From the NCBI RefSeq assembly GCF_001428625.1, contig NZ_LMIE01000005.1, positions 55,001 to 119,000 of the forward strand: a stretch of 64,000 nt of DNA, given 5' to 3'. Position numbers and translations under genes: made by a program. How positions within the stretch are numbered: the stretch's first letter is position 1; each line of letters opens with the position of its first letter. Shown here piece after piece: positions 1-10,118 of the stretch. Source of the stretch: Hydrogenophaga sp. Root209. GTDB lineage: Bacteria; Pseudomonadota; Gammaproteobacteria; Burkholderiales; Burkholderiaceae_C. The notes below the pieces were generated by a model that was given only the letters and a program-made list of their open reading frames with translations, was not told the DNA's origin and searched no databases.

Positions 1-2556
<2,556 letters not shown>

Positions 2557-2727
2557 ATAACTTTGATAAAATCTCAAAGTCAAATGTCAAACGACAGAAA
2601 TGTCATGTGTATGCCGATATGGATCAATTGATTGGTCCAGCTCGTTGGCAGCAATCAAAAATCAGCTGATTCGAAGCTCTATGAATTCGTTAGGTTTGTG
2701 CATTTGTACAAACCCGACAACAAGTTA
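2557..2727 (+). other. 23S-5S internal transcribed spacer
   Basis: AT-richer spacer between the end of 23S and the start of 5S. It should be removed during rRNA processing. No tRNA-like cloverleaf was seen in it. Confidence 0.85.
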
Positions 2728-2842
2728 TGCCTGACGACCATAGCGAGGTGGTACCACTCCTTCCCATCCCGAACAGGACAGTGAAACGCCTTTGCGCCGA
2801 TGATAGTGCGGGTTCCCGTGTGAAAGTAGGTCATCGTCAGGC
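2728..2842 (+). rRNA. rrf: 5S ribosomal RNA
   Basis: About 115 nt. The ends pair as in all 5S rRNAs: GCCTGACGA at the 5' end with TCGTCAGGC at the 3' end. The conserved internal segment CCATCCCGAACAGGACAGTG is present near 2763. It lies 171 bp downstream of 23S and 8 bp before a strong terminator. Confidence 0.96.
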
Positions 2843-2850
2843 TCTTACCC

Positions 2851-2899
2851 AGCCCCCAAACCCCCTCGTGCCTCATGGCGCCTGGGGGTTTGGGCTTTT
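2851..2899 (+). terminator. Rho-independent terminator of the rRNA operon
   Basis: The arm AGCCCCCAAACCCCC (2851-2865) pairs with GGGGGTTTGGGCT (2884-2896), with a 2-nt bulge, and runs into a TTTT tract. It directly follows 5S rRNA. It may also slow transcription arriving from the metallo-hydrolase gene on the opposite strand. Confidence 0.85.
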
Positions 2900-2948
2900 C
2901 GGATCTGAATCTCGGATGGCATCCATCGCCTCGGGAGCGAAGTTTGGT

Positions 2949-3902
2949 TCAAACGTTGTAAATGTAGCCAGACTCTATGCGCAGGGCGTGGCTCGCAATC
3001 AGTTCGCTGATCAAGGTGTCGAGTGATTCGCGGAGAAGGTGCTCAGCAGTGGGGTTCGACCGTTGCTCGATGGAGGCGATGTAGGGGGTGTTCCGGTACC
3101 AGTCAAAGAGTTCTTGAATCGACACGGATTGCCACTCGAGCAATTTGAACTTGATGAGGACTTTGAGCGCATGCCGGCGATGCTTGGCCGGATGTCGAGT
3201 GAATTGGTCGAGACGGCTTCTGGCGCGCTGCAGTGCCCCAGTGATTCCCTCAAATACCGAGCCGTGACCAGGAATGATGATGTTGGGAGCCAAGCGTTCG
3301 ATCAGGTCCAGGGTATCTGAAACTTCGTTGAATGCGTCGATGCCTTCCAGTTCCGGGAAAACGATGCCAAACCCGTTCTCCCACAGCGCATCGGCCGAGA
3401 TGAGGATGCGTGACTCGCGTTGAAAAAGGACCACGGAATGCGGATCGTGACCTTTGGCGGCGTGTATTTCCCAGGTGTCCCGGCCCAATCGCATGCTGGT
3501 GCCAGGGCTCAATACGCCTTGATGGATGAACGGGGGACATGATTGGCCAGTGGGGACGTAGGTCAGCGCAACAGGATCCCATGTTGCGACCGACGCCGCC
3601 TGACCCGGAGGAATCAGGGTGTGCAGATGGGGAAACACACTTTGCAGTTGAGCATTGCCACCGCAGTGATCGCTGTGAAGGTGGGTGTTCAACAGCAGGT
3701 CCAGAGGACGTCCGTGCAAGTCGTCCCGCAGCAAGGCGAGCGTTTGTTGCGCGTGTGTGCAGTAGCCCGAGTCAACCAGCGCGCTGGGGCCATCGCCTTG
3801 CAGCAGGATGTTGTTGGACGAAAGCCAACCACGTTCAAAGACGGTCACACCTTTCTCGGCCAGGTTTGAAATGACGGTGGGCTTGTCGTGGAGGGGAGGC
3901 AT
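2949..3902 (-). CDS. metallo-beta-lactamase-fold hydrolase
   Basis: A 317-residue MBL-superfamily enzyme. The metal-binding signature HLHSDHCGG gives His74, His76, Asp78 and His79; further ligands are likely in GHDPHSVV, SADALW and IIPGHGSVF. The substrate is not evident. The C-terminal third is helical and may be a winged-helix or accessory region of the glyoxalase II/LACTB2-like kind. Start: the ATG at 3902 gives the sequence MPPLHDKP. A GTG at 3962 would add 20 residues and overlap the upstream stop by GTGA, so translational coupling from there cannot be excluded. It lies downstream of the conserved hypothetical gene at 3959-4696 on the same strand, probably co-transcribed. Confidence 0.8.
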   Translation of the reverse strand: MPPLHDKPTVISNLAEKGVTVFERGWLSSNNILLQGDGPSALVDSGYCTHAQQTLALLRDDLHGRPLDLLLNTHLHSDHCGGNAQLQSVFPHLHTLIPPGQAASVATWDPVALTYVPTGQSCPPFIHQGVLSPGTSMRLGRDTWEIHAAKGHDPHSVVLFQRESRILISADALWENGFGIVFPELEGIDAFNEVSDTLDLIERLAPNIIIPGHGSVFEGITGALQRARSRLDQFTRHPAKHRRHALKVLIKFKLLEWQSVSIQELFDWYRNTPYIASIEQRSNPTAEHLLRESLDTLISELIASHALRIESGYIYNV

Positions 3903-3958
3903 TCTATGCACCGCTTGTGTTGAAGAACAACTTTGGAAGGCGGCCGTATGGCCAGCGA

Positions 3959-4696
3959 TCACCCGTGGCGCACCAACTCACGGCTCAAGGCCGCGCTGCA
4001 GGCTTCCAGTGGTTGGTCGAATAGCGCGGCTATCCACCGCGACTCCCGCTCCTGGATTGTGTCAAGAAATGCGCGCGCATCACCCAGTGCGGAGAAAGCG
4101 TCAAATCCGCTTTCGAGAAAGTGCTGCAATGCGTCCAGTCCAGCCAAGTGCGCTGGGTTGCGCATCATCCGCAGTCCCAACCGCAGGCTTTTCAGGCGCG
4201 TGAGGCGCTGCAATTCAAGCCCCATGTGCTGGACGACAGAAAGTTGTCGATCTCGAGCAGCCCGCGAATCGGTCAGCCGCCAGCTCAGGATGTAGCGCGT
4301 TGCCGTGGGCATCGCGCTGTTCAGCGTGAGCCAGTGTGTGGCGAGTTGTTGATCCAGCACCTCGGTCAGCGCGTGGGTCTCGGCCAAGTCGACGGCCAGT
4401 TGCGCAACGGCTTCGGGAAACAAGCGCTCCAGGGCTCCGGCAATTCGCGAAAATTGGGCATCGCGCTGCATGAAGTCGTGCACGCCGTAGAGTTCGTCGA
4501 GGAAAAAACGGGTGGCGGGAGCGTATCGCGCTTGCCCCAGAAAGTCGGCGTACGTTGCGCGAAACCGAAGGGCCTGCAATCGCTTGATATCGTCAACAGC
4601 CGACTTCAGTCCTTCAGCTTGTGCCCGCACACGCAGTTGCTCCACGCGCGCCAGATGCGCTCGTATCAGGTCTGCGGCGAGGGGATGTTCACTCAT
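3959..4696 (-). CDS. conserved hypothetical protein (FFLDELYG-type)
   Basis: A 245-residue soluble, helix-rich protein with no signal peptide or transmembrane segment. It contains the phrase FFLDELYGVHDFMQRD, which I recognise from conserved hypothetical proteins of Burkholderiales, but no function is known to me. The ATG at 4696 gives MSEHPLAADL; longer in-frame extensions upstream look non-coding. It ends just before or overlapping the metallo-hydrolase gene, so the two likely form one unit. A short gap separates its start from the divergent hydrolase gene at 4806. Confidence 0.7.
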   Translation of the reverse strand: MSEHPLAADLIRAHLARVEQLRVRAQAEGLKSAVDDIKRLQALRFRATYADFLGQARYAPATRFFLDELYGVHDFMQRDAQFSRIAGALERLFPEAVAQLAVDLAETHALTEVLDQQLATHWLTLNSAMPTATRYILSWRLTDSRAARDRQLSVVQHMGLELQRLTRLKSLRLGLRMMRNPAHLAGLDALQHFLESGFDAFSALGDARAFLDTIQERESRWIAALFDQPLEACSAALSRELVRHG

Positions 4697-4805
4697 GTGG
4701 GACAACAGGCTTTTGAAGAGTCTAGACGGAGAGCCTCGGACCAGGTGTCGCGGATGATGACCGCGTGATCCGCCCAGGTGGGGGCAGGCATGCGATAGTT
4801 TGAGG

Positions 4806-5795
4806 ATGAAATCGCCGACTCCATCCTTGGCTGCTGCAGCCCGCCCAGTCTCTTCCTCGCTCGCCAGGCTCCAACAGTCGATGGTCCTGATGGCCTTCGC
4901 GGTGGCCGGGGCATGGTTGTGCTGGATGGGGCCACGTTCTGCTGCTTGGGCTGCGGCGGGTGTGGGTGCCGTGTTCTTGGGGTATGCCGTCATTCTGGCG
5001 GTGGAGATGGTCGCTGCCGCGATGGTCAACCGCCATGATGCGGCGCCCAGGGCCAATGCCGCCCAGTGGATGGCGGCTTGGCGCCAAGAGGTGCGGGTGG
5101 CCCCGCTCGTGTTTGCATGGCGGCAGCCATTTTGCTGGAGGCAACTGCCGGACAGCGCCGAGGGGAGGGCCTCTCAACGGGCGGTGGTCCTGGTCCATGG
5201 GTTCGTCTGCAACCGCGGGTTCTGGTTGCCATGGATGAAGCGACTGCGAGCCCTCAACGTGCCCTACGTGTCGCTCAATCTGGAGCCGATCTTCGGCTCG
5301 ATTGACGAATATGTGCCGCTTATGGACGCAGCTGTGGCGCGGGCCACAGCGCTGACAGGCCTGGCGCCAACGCTGATCTGCCACAGCATGGGCGGACTGG
5401 CCGCGAGGGCATGGCTGGCCAGTTCGCCGGGCGCAGCCTCACGTATCGACAAGGTCATCACGATTGGAACGCCGCACCGCGGCACCTGGCTGGCCCGATT
5501 CAGCCACCTGAACAATGGACGCCAGATGCGCCACGACTGTGACTGGCAGCAAGACCTGCTGTCGCGCGAGCTGCTGCTCCACGCCGAGCGCAACGCCGAT
5601 CGGTTTGTCTGTTGGTACAGCAACACCGACAACATCGTCTTTCCGGCCTCGACGGCCACACTCCCCGGCTCCGACAACCGTCTGGTGGCTGGTGCTCCCC
5701 ACGTTGCGTTGGCGTTTCACCCGAGGGTGATGAACGAGTCGCTGGCGATGGTGGCATCGGGTCCCAGCTCGCCGAGCGAGCGCACCGCCTCATAG
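4806..5795 (+). CDS. alpha/beta-hydrolase, lipase-like, membrane-anchored
   Basis: A 329-residue protein. Two hydrophobic segments near residues 25-65 suggest an inner-membrane anchor. The hydrolase domain follows: the oxyanion-hole motif VLVHGFVCN, the nucleophile elbow CHSMGG (serine), and GTPHRGT, typical of triacylglycerol lipase or PGAP1-like hydrolases. A C-terminal His in GAPHVALAFHP could complete the triad. The ATG at 4806 is preferred over an in-frame TTG two codons upstream. Its last 79 bp overlap the 3' end of the convergent phhA gene, which is unusual for two unrelated genes. The substrate is unknown; a lipid or ester is inferred from the family. Confidence 0.8.
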   Translation: MKSPTPSLAAAARPVSSSLARLQQSMVLMAFAVAGAWLCWMGPRSAAWAAAGVGAVFLGYAVILAVEMVAAAMVNRHDAAPRANAAQWMAAWRQEVRVAPLVFAWRQPFCWRQLPDSAEGRASQRAVVLVHGFVCNRGFWLPWMKRLRALNVPYVSLNLEPIFGSIDEYVPLMDAAVARATALTGLAPTLICHSMGGLAARAWLASSPGAASRIDKVITIGTPHRGTWLARFSHLNNGRQMRHDCDWQQDLLSRELLLHAERNADRFVCWYSNTDNIVFPASTATLPGSDNRLVAGAPHVALAFHPRVMNESLAMVASGPSSPSERTAS

Positions 5796-6571
5796 ATTGG
5801 CGCAAAGTCGGGCGCAGTCATCTCGAACAGCTGCTCGAAGCTGTCGATGACGAAGTAGGTGGCCTGGTAGTCGTCGATCTTGTAGCGCGTGCGCATGCAG
5901 CGCAGCAAATCCAGCGCAATGCGCTGCGGCTGCGGGCTGGTGACGCTGTGGCGCAGCTCCCCCGATGAACTGAGGATGCCGGCGCCATAAGCCCGCAAGC
6001 CGCCAGCCTGGCGGATCAGGCCGAATTCAATGGTGTACCAATACAGCCGCGAGAGCAGTTCGCCCGCACCCAGGTCGTGTGCCTTCAGGCCACCTGCGCC
6101 GTAGCGCTGCACGTAGTCGGCAAACACCGGGTTGAACAGCAAAGGCACATGGCCGAACAGATCGTGGAACACGTCGGGTTCGACGATGTAGTCGAACTCG
6201 TCGGGCTGGCGAATCCAGTCGGTGACGGGAAAGCGCCGGTGGGCCAGCAGGTCGAAGAACGGACGTTCCGGAATGAGGCCGGGCACGGCCACAATTTCCC
6301 AACCGGTCGCGGGCCTGAGGCGCTCGTTGATTTCCTCGAAGCGCGGAATGCGGTCCTTCACGCCCAGCGAGGGGAGCGCCTCGATGAAGGTGTCACAGGC
6401 CAAGCCTGGCAGCAGCGCGGTCTGGCGCTCGTAGAGGCGTTGGTAGGTGTCATGGTCGGCCTCGGTGTAGGAGGCCCAGTTCTGTGGGCAGGTGTAGTCG
6501 ACCTGCGCGCGTGAGTAGTCGCCGCGCGGTGGGCGGTCGCTGGCGCCATAGACGACGGGTTCAACGGCCAT
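5717..6571 (-). CDS. phhA: phenylalanine 4-monooxygenase
   Basis: A 284-residue, single-domain, pterin-dependent hydroxylase that converts phenylalanine to tyrosine in the cytoplasm. The 2-His-1-Glu iron site is visible: His136 and His141 in FHDLFGHVP and Glu182 in WYTIEFG. The length matches bacterial enzymes of the Chromobacterium type. It starts 11 bp downstream of hppD, so the two form an operon that feeds phenylalanine through tyrosine to homogentisate. The stop lies inside the coding sequence of the convergent hydrolase (79-bp overlap). Confidence 0.96.
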   Translation of the reverse strand: MAVEPVVYGASDRPPRGDYSRAQVDYTCPQNWASYTEADHDTYQRLYERQTALLPGLACDTFIEALPSLGVKDRIPRFEEINERLRPATGWEIVAVPGLIPERPFFDLLAHRRFPVTDWIRQPDEFDYIVEPDVFHDLFGHVPLLFNPVFADYVQRYGAGGLKAHDLGAGELLSRLYWYTIEFGLIRQAGGLRAYGAGILSSSGELRHSVTSPQPQRIALDLLRCMRTRYKIDDYQATYFVIDSFEQLFEMTAPDFAPIYEAVRSLGELGPDATIASDSFITLG

Positions 6572-6582
6572 GGCGTGTGCCC

Positions 6583-7704
6583 TCAGGCCTTGAGCACGCC
6601 ACGGCGCACCTGGTCCAACTCCATGGTCTCGAACAGGGCCTTGAAGTTGCCTTCGCCAAAGCCCTGGTTGCCCTTGCGCTGGATGAACTCGAAAAATATC
6701 GGGCCGAGCTGGTTCTCGCTGAAGATCTGCAGCAGCAGCTCGCCGGGCGCGCCATCCACCAGAATGTTGCGCTGCTTCAGCGCCTCCACATCTTCACCGT
6801 GATTCGGGATGCGGTTGGGCAGCAGCTCGTAGTAGGTGTCACTGGTGTTGAGCAGCTTCACGCCACTGAGCTCGAGCGCGTCGACCGTGTTGTACAGGTT
6901 GGTCGAGCCCATCGCGATGTGCTGGATGCCTTCGCCGTGGTAGCGGTCCAGGTACTCCTGGATCTGCCCCGCCTTCTCGTTGCCCTCTTCGTTGATCGGG
7001 ATGCGGATCTTGCCGCAGGGGCTGGTCATGGCCTTGCTCTTCACCCCGGTGGCCTGGCCTTCGATGTCGAAGTAGCGCACCTCGCGGAAGTTGAACAAGC
7101 GCTCGTAGAAGCCGGCCCACTCGTCCATGCGGCCGCGGTGCACGTTGTGCGTGAGGTGGTCAATGTAGGTGAGGCCATGGCCCACGGGGTTGAGCTCGGC
7201 ACCGGGCAGGGGCTCGAAGTCCACATCGAAGAAGCCGATGTTGCCGATGTCGCCCTCCTTGGCGCCGTTCTTGCCACGCCAGCGGTCGATGAAATAGATG
7301 ATGGAGTCGCCGATGCCCTTGATGGCCGGGATGTTCAGCTCGCCCGGACCGGCCGACTGCGCGTAGCCCCAGGCGCCCAGCGAAATGGCGCGCTCGTAGG
7401 CGGCCTTGGCATCGCGCACGCGCAACGCGATCGCGCACACACTGGGGCCATGCAGGCGTGCGAAGCGTTGCGCAAAGCTGTCGGGCTCGGCGTTGATGAT
7501 GAAGTTGATCTCCCCCTGGCGGTACAGCGTCACGGCCTTGTGGCGGTGCTTCGCGATCGGTTTGAAGCCCATGCGCTCGAACAGGGAGCCCATGGCCACC
7601 GGGTCGGGCGCGGCGTATTCGATGAACTCAAAACCGTCGGTGCCCATGGGGTTCTCCCATTCGGAGACGGCGTTCTGGGCGGCAGTGGGCAAGGCGTTGT
7701 TCAT
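6583..7704 (-). CDS. hppD: 4-hydroxyphenylpyruvate dioxygenase
   Basis: A 373-residue Fe(II) enzyme that converts 4-hydroxyphenylpyruvate to homogentisate in tyrosine breakdown. It has two vicinal-oxygen-chelate halves; the C-terminal half carries the iron ligands His183 (IDHLTHNV), His262 (IQHIAMGS) and Glu339 (FFEFIQRKG). Start: the ATG at 7704 has the ribosome-binding site CGGAGACTGCC before it. An open frame continues upstream to 7830 but runs across the Lrp-type gene start and is not homologous sequence. It is the first gene of hppD-phhA. A divergent Lrp-family gene starts 117 bp away and is the obvious candidate regulator. Confidence 0.97.
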   Translation of the reverse strand: MNNALPTAAQNAVSEWENPMGTDGFEFIEYAAPDPVAMGSLFERMGFKPIAKHRHKAVTLYRQGEINFIINAEPDSFAQRFARLHGPSVCAIALRVRDAKAAYERAISLGAWGYAQSAGPGELNIPAIKGIGDSIIYFIDRWRGKNGAKEGDIGNIGFFDVDFEPLPGAELNPVGHGLTYIDHLTHNVHRGRMDEWAGFYERLFNFREVRYFDIEGQATGVKSKAMTSPCGKIRIPINEEGNEKAGQIQEYLDRYHGEGIQHIAMGSTNLYNTVDALELSGVKLLNTSDTYYELLPNRIPNHGEDVEALKQRNILVDGAPGELLLQIFSENQLGPIFFEFIQRKGNQGFGEGNFKALFETMELDQVRRGVLKA

Positions 7705-7820
7705 GGCAGTCTCCGTTGGGCGAGGGTGATTCGCCACTGTATCGGCGCAGCGTGTCACGATTCCGGCGTTTTGGGGCGCTCCACTTGTCCTTCTTGCAGG
7801 AAACATGCATAGTTCAAAGA
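7705..7820. promoter_or_regulatory. divergent promoter region hppD / Lrp-family gene
   Basis: A 116-bp gap between two divergently read genes must hold both promoters and probably the Lrp-family operator. On the + strand, TTGTCC (7785-7790) and CATAGT (7808-7813) are 17 bp apart and could be a weak sigma-70 promoter, but this would place the transcript start at the ATG. No clean palindrome was identified. Confidence 0.5.
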
Positions 7821-8294
7821 ATGGAAGCACTGGACAAGCTTGATCGACACATTTTGCGCAGCCTGCAGGCCGACGGCCGCGCCACCTACGACCAGATTGC
7901 CGAATCCGTCGGCCTGTCTCCCAGCGCTGTGTTGCGACGCGTGCGCCGGCTCGAAGAGGCGCACGTCATTGACCGCTACGTGGCCCTGGTGCGCCCGGAA
8001 GCCGTGGGCCTGGGTCTCACAGCGCATGTGAACGTGCGACTGGAGAAGCACGCCGGCAGTGCAAAGCGCAACCCCATGGACCAGTTTCGCGCCAGTGTTC
8101 TGTCGTGGCCCGAGGTGGTGGAATGCGCGGCGCTCACTGGCGAGATGGATTTTCAGCTGCGCTTGGTGGTGGCGGACATGGCGGCCTATTCACGCTTCAT
8201 GATGGACACCTTGCTCAAGCACCCGAGCGTGCAGGACTGCAAGACCAGTTTCGTGATGGACCGTGTGAAAAGCACGACCGCTTTGCCGCTTTAG
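7821..8294 (+). CDS. Lrp/AsnC-family transcriptional regulator
   Basis: A 157-residue protein. An N-terminal winged helix-turn-helix (about residues 3-60, ending in SPSAVLRRVRRLEEAHVI) is followed by an RAM/AsnC ligand domain with GEMDFQLRLVVADMAAYSRF. Family members sense amino acids and form dimers or octamers. The ATG at 7821 starts MEALDKLDRHIL, the usual Lrp opening. It is divergent from hppD-phhA, so a role in controlling tyrosine/phenylalanine breakdown is inferred. A short dyad at 8306-8324 (AGGCGAC/GTCGCCT) lies just after the stop but has no T-run. Confidence 0.92.
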   Translation: MEALDKLDRHILRSLQADGRATYDQIAESVGLSPSAVLRRVRRLEEAHVIDRYVALVRPEAVGLGLTAHVNVRLEKHAGSAKRNPMDQFRASVLSWPEVVECAALTGEMDFQLRLVVADMAAYSRFMMDTLLKHPSVQDCKTSFVMDRVKSTTALPL

Positions 8295-8402
8295 ACCATG
8301 ACGCGAGGCGACCAGCAGTCGCCTGCAGTCCGCCCATCGGGTGCCTGAGGGTTTAGGGGCATCAGTCCTTGTGAATATAGGGATAACCCTTACATTTCTG
8401 CC

Positions 8403-9140
8403 ATGGTCGATCCCACCCGTTGGTTCAAGTCTGCAACACCGCCCGCCCAGGCGCCGGTCAGCGCAGCTGCGAGCGGGGCGCGTGCGCCCACTGACCACAG
8501 TTTTCCGTCCACCAGCGTGGTGGTGCCCATCCGATCCATCGGCCCCGGCCAACGCGACCGAATCCTGGACCACCTGCTGTCGCTGGAGTCGCACGACCGC
8601 TATCTGCGCTTTGGATACGCGGCCAACGACGAGCAGATCACCCGCTATGTGGATCAACTCAACTTCGAGCGCGACGAACTCTTCGGCATCTTCAACCGCA
8701 AGCTCGACCTGATCGCCATGGCCCACCTGGCGTTCTCGATCGACCCGCAGTACACCAGTTGTGCCGAGTTCGGCGTGTCGGTGGCCAAGAGCGCACGCGG
8801 CCGGGGCTATGGCAGTCGGCTGTTCGAACGCGCTGTGATGCACGCTCGCAACGAAGGCGTGACGCAGCTGTTCATTCACGCCCTTTCGGAGAACACCGCC
8901 ATGCTGAAGATCGCGCGCCACGCTGGCGCCATCATCGAGCGCGACGGCTCCGAGTCGGAAGCCCACCTGCGCCTGCCACCAGCCAATTTCGATTCGCGCA
9001 TGACCGAGTTGGTCAACCAGCAGGTCGCCCTCACCGACTACCACCTCAAGGCCCAGGCCAAACAGTTCTGGAGCCTGCTTGCCGTGTTGCAAGACATTCG
9101 TCAGGGTGTGCGCGAAGCACGCGAACGCGTGCGCGGCTGA
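8403..9140 (+). CDS. GNAT-family N-acetyltransferase
   Basis: A 245-residue protein with a Gcn5-related acetyltransferase core between about residues 40 and 190. The acetyl-CoA pyrophosphate loop is VAKSARGRGYGSRLFERA, the R/Q-x-x-G-x-G type. The N-terminal 40 residues look disordered, and a helical C-terminal tail follows the domain. The substrate is not predictable. The gene stands alone, with a terminator after it. The upstream region has a small dyad AGGGATAACCCT at 8379-8390 that might be regulatory. Confidence 0.82.
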   Translation: MVDPTRWFKSATPPAQAPVSAAASGARAPTDHSFPSTSVVVPIRSIGPGQRDRILDHLLSLESHDRYLRFGYAANDEQITRYVDQLNFERDELFGIFNRKLDLIAMAHLAFSIDPQYTSCAEFGVSVAKSARGRGYGSRLFERAVMHARNEGVTQLFIHALSENTAMLKIARHAGAIIERDGSESEAHLRLPPANFDSRMTELVNQQVALTDYHLKAQAKQFWSLLAVLQDIRQGVREARERVRG

Positions 9141-9159
9141 CGCTGTCCGTGAGAGCGGT

Positions 9160-9179
9160 GGCGGCCTGACCGCCTTTTT
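9160..9179 (+). terminator. Rho-independent terminator after the GNAT gene
   Basis: The stem GGCGG/CCGCC closes a 5-nt loop and is followed at once by five T. It lies 20 bp after the acetyltransferase stop and before corC. The stem is short but GC-only. Confidence 0.6.
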
Positions 9180-9238
9180 GCTCCGAGACACCGGCTTGGG
9201 GTATCCTTTCGCACCGTTACAACTCCCCCCAACCTTCA

Positions 9239-10105
9239 GTGGCCGAATCCCCTCCCAGTAGTGGGCCGCAGCGCAGCCTGCGGCATGCCGACAAACGTGG
9301 TTTCCTGCAAAAGCTCGCGGAGTTCATCCACCCCGGGCCGGACTCCAAGGATGAACTGATCGAGACCCTCGCCGACGCCGAGGACAACGACATCATCAAC
9401 GCCGAGTCGCGGGTGATGCTCGAAGGCGTGATCCGCATCGCCGACATGACTGCTGGCGACGTGATGGTGGCCACGCCACGCATGGATGTGCTGGACATCG
9501 ATGCACCCTACGACGAGTTGCTTCATCTGGTCATCGACACGGCGCACTCGCGCTTTCCGGTCTTTGAGGGCGAGCGCGAAAACATCATCGGCATCCTGCT
9601 GGCCAAGGACCTGCTCAAGCTGCAGCGCGCCCCTGAACTCAACATCCGTGCCTTGCTGCGCCCGGCCACCTTCGTGCCCGAAACCAAGGGGCTCAACGAC
9701 CTGTTGCGCGAGTTCCGTGGCAACCGCAACCACCTGGCGATCGTCATCGACGAGTTCGGCCGCGTGGCCGGCCTCATCACCATCGAGGACGTGCTGGAGG
9801 AAATCGTCGGTGAGATCGAAGACGAATTCGATGTCGCCGAGGACGAGGGTGACATCTTCGGTCTGGCCGACAGCACCTGGCGCGTGAGCGGCGACACGCC
9901 GATCGAGCGCATCAACGAATCCTTCGGGCTGAAGCTCTCGGAGGACGACTTCGACACCATCGGCGGCATGATCGCCCACGCCATGGGCCATGTGCCCAAA
10001 CGCGGCGAGGTGTACGAGCTCGAGGGCCTGCGCTTCACCGTGCTGCACACCAAGGGCGGTGCCGTGAAGTGGTTCAAAGTCGCGCCCGTACCGGCCGAGC
10101 CCTGA
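9239..10105 (+). CDS. corC: CorC/HlyC family CBS-domain protein
   Basis: A 288-residue cytoplasmic protein (YbeX family). Two CBS motifs span about residues 65-190 (start MVATPRMDVLDI; second ends in VIDEFGRVAGLITIEDVLEE), followed by an acidic linker and a CorC_HlyC transporter-associated domain at about 205-285. The family is linked to Mg/Co efflux and ribosome metabolism. The start is a GTG at 9239, needed to reach the family's usual N-terminus. It is followed 13 bp later by lnt, the conserved corC-lnt pair, but ybeZ and ybeY are not immediately upstream here. Confidence 0.93.
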   Translation: MAESPPSSGPQRSLRHADKRGFLQKLAEFIHPGPDSKDELIETLADAEDNDIINAESRVMLEGVIRIADMTAGDVMVATPRMDVLDIDAPYDELLHLVIDTAHSRFPVFEGERENIIGILLAKDLLKLQRAPELNIRALLRPATFVPETKGLNDLLREFRGNRNHLAIVIDEFGRVAGLITIEDVLEEIVGEIEDEFDVAEDEGDIFGLADSTWRVSGDTPIERINESFGLKLSEDDFDTIGGMIAHAMGHVPKRGEVYELEGLRFTVLHTKGGAVKWFKVAPVPAEP

Positions 10106-10118
10106 AGCCGCCCGGTTT

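Noticed and set aside
2727-3026. A 99-codon frame across 5S rRNA and its terminator
   Set aside because: It overlaps 5S and a hairpin and has no protein-like composition.
7785-7813. A sigma-70 promoter for the Lrp-type gene
   Set aside because: Only 4 of 6 matches in each box, and the start would fall on the ATG; kept only as a remark in the regulatory region.
7705-7830. An N-terminal extension of HppD by 42 codons
   Set aside because: It runs through the promoter region and into the divergent regulator; the ATG at 7704 has a ribosome-binding site and the family N-terminus.
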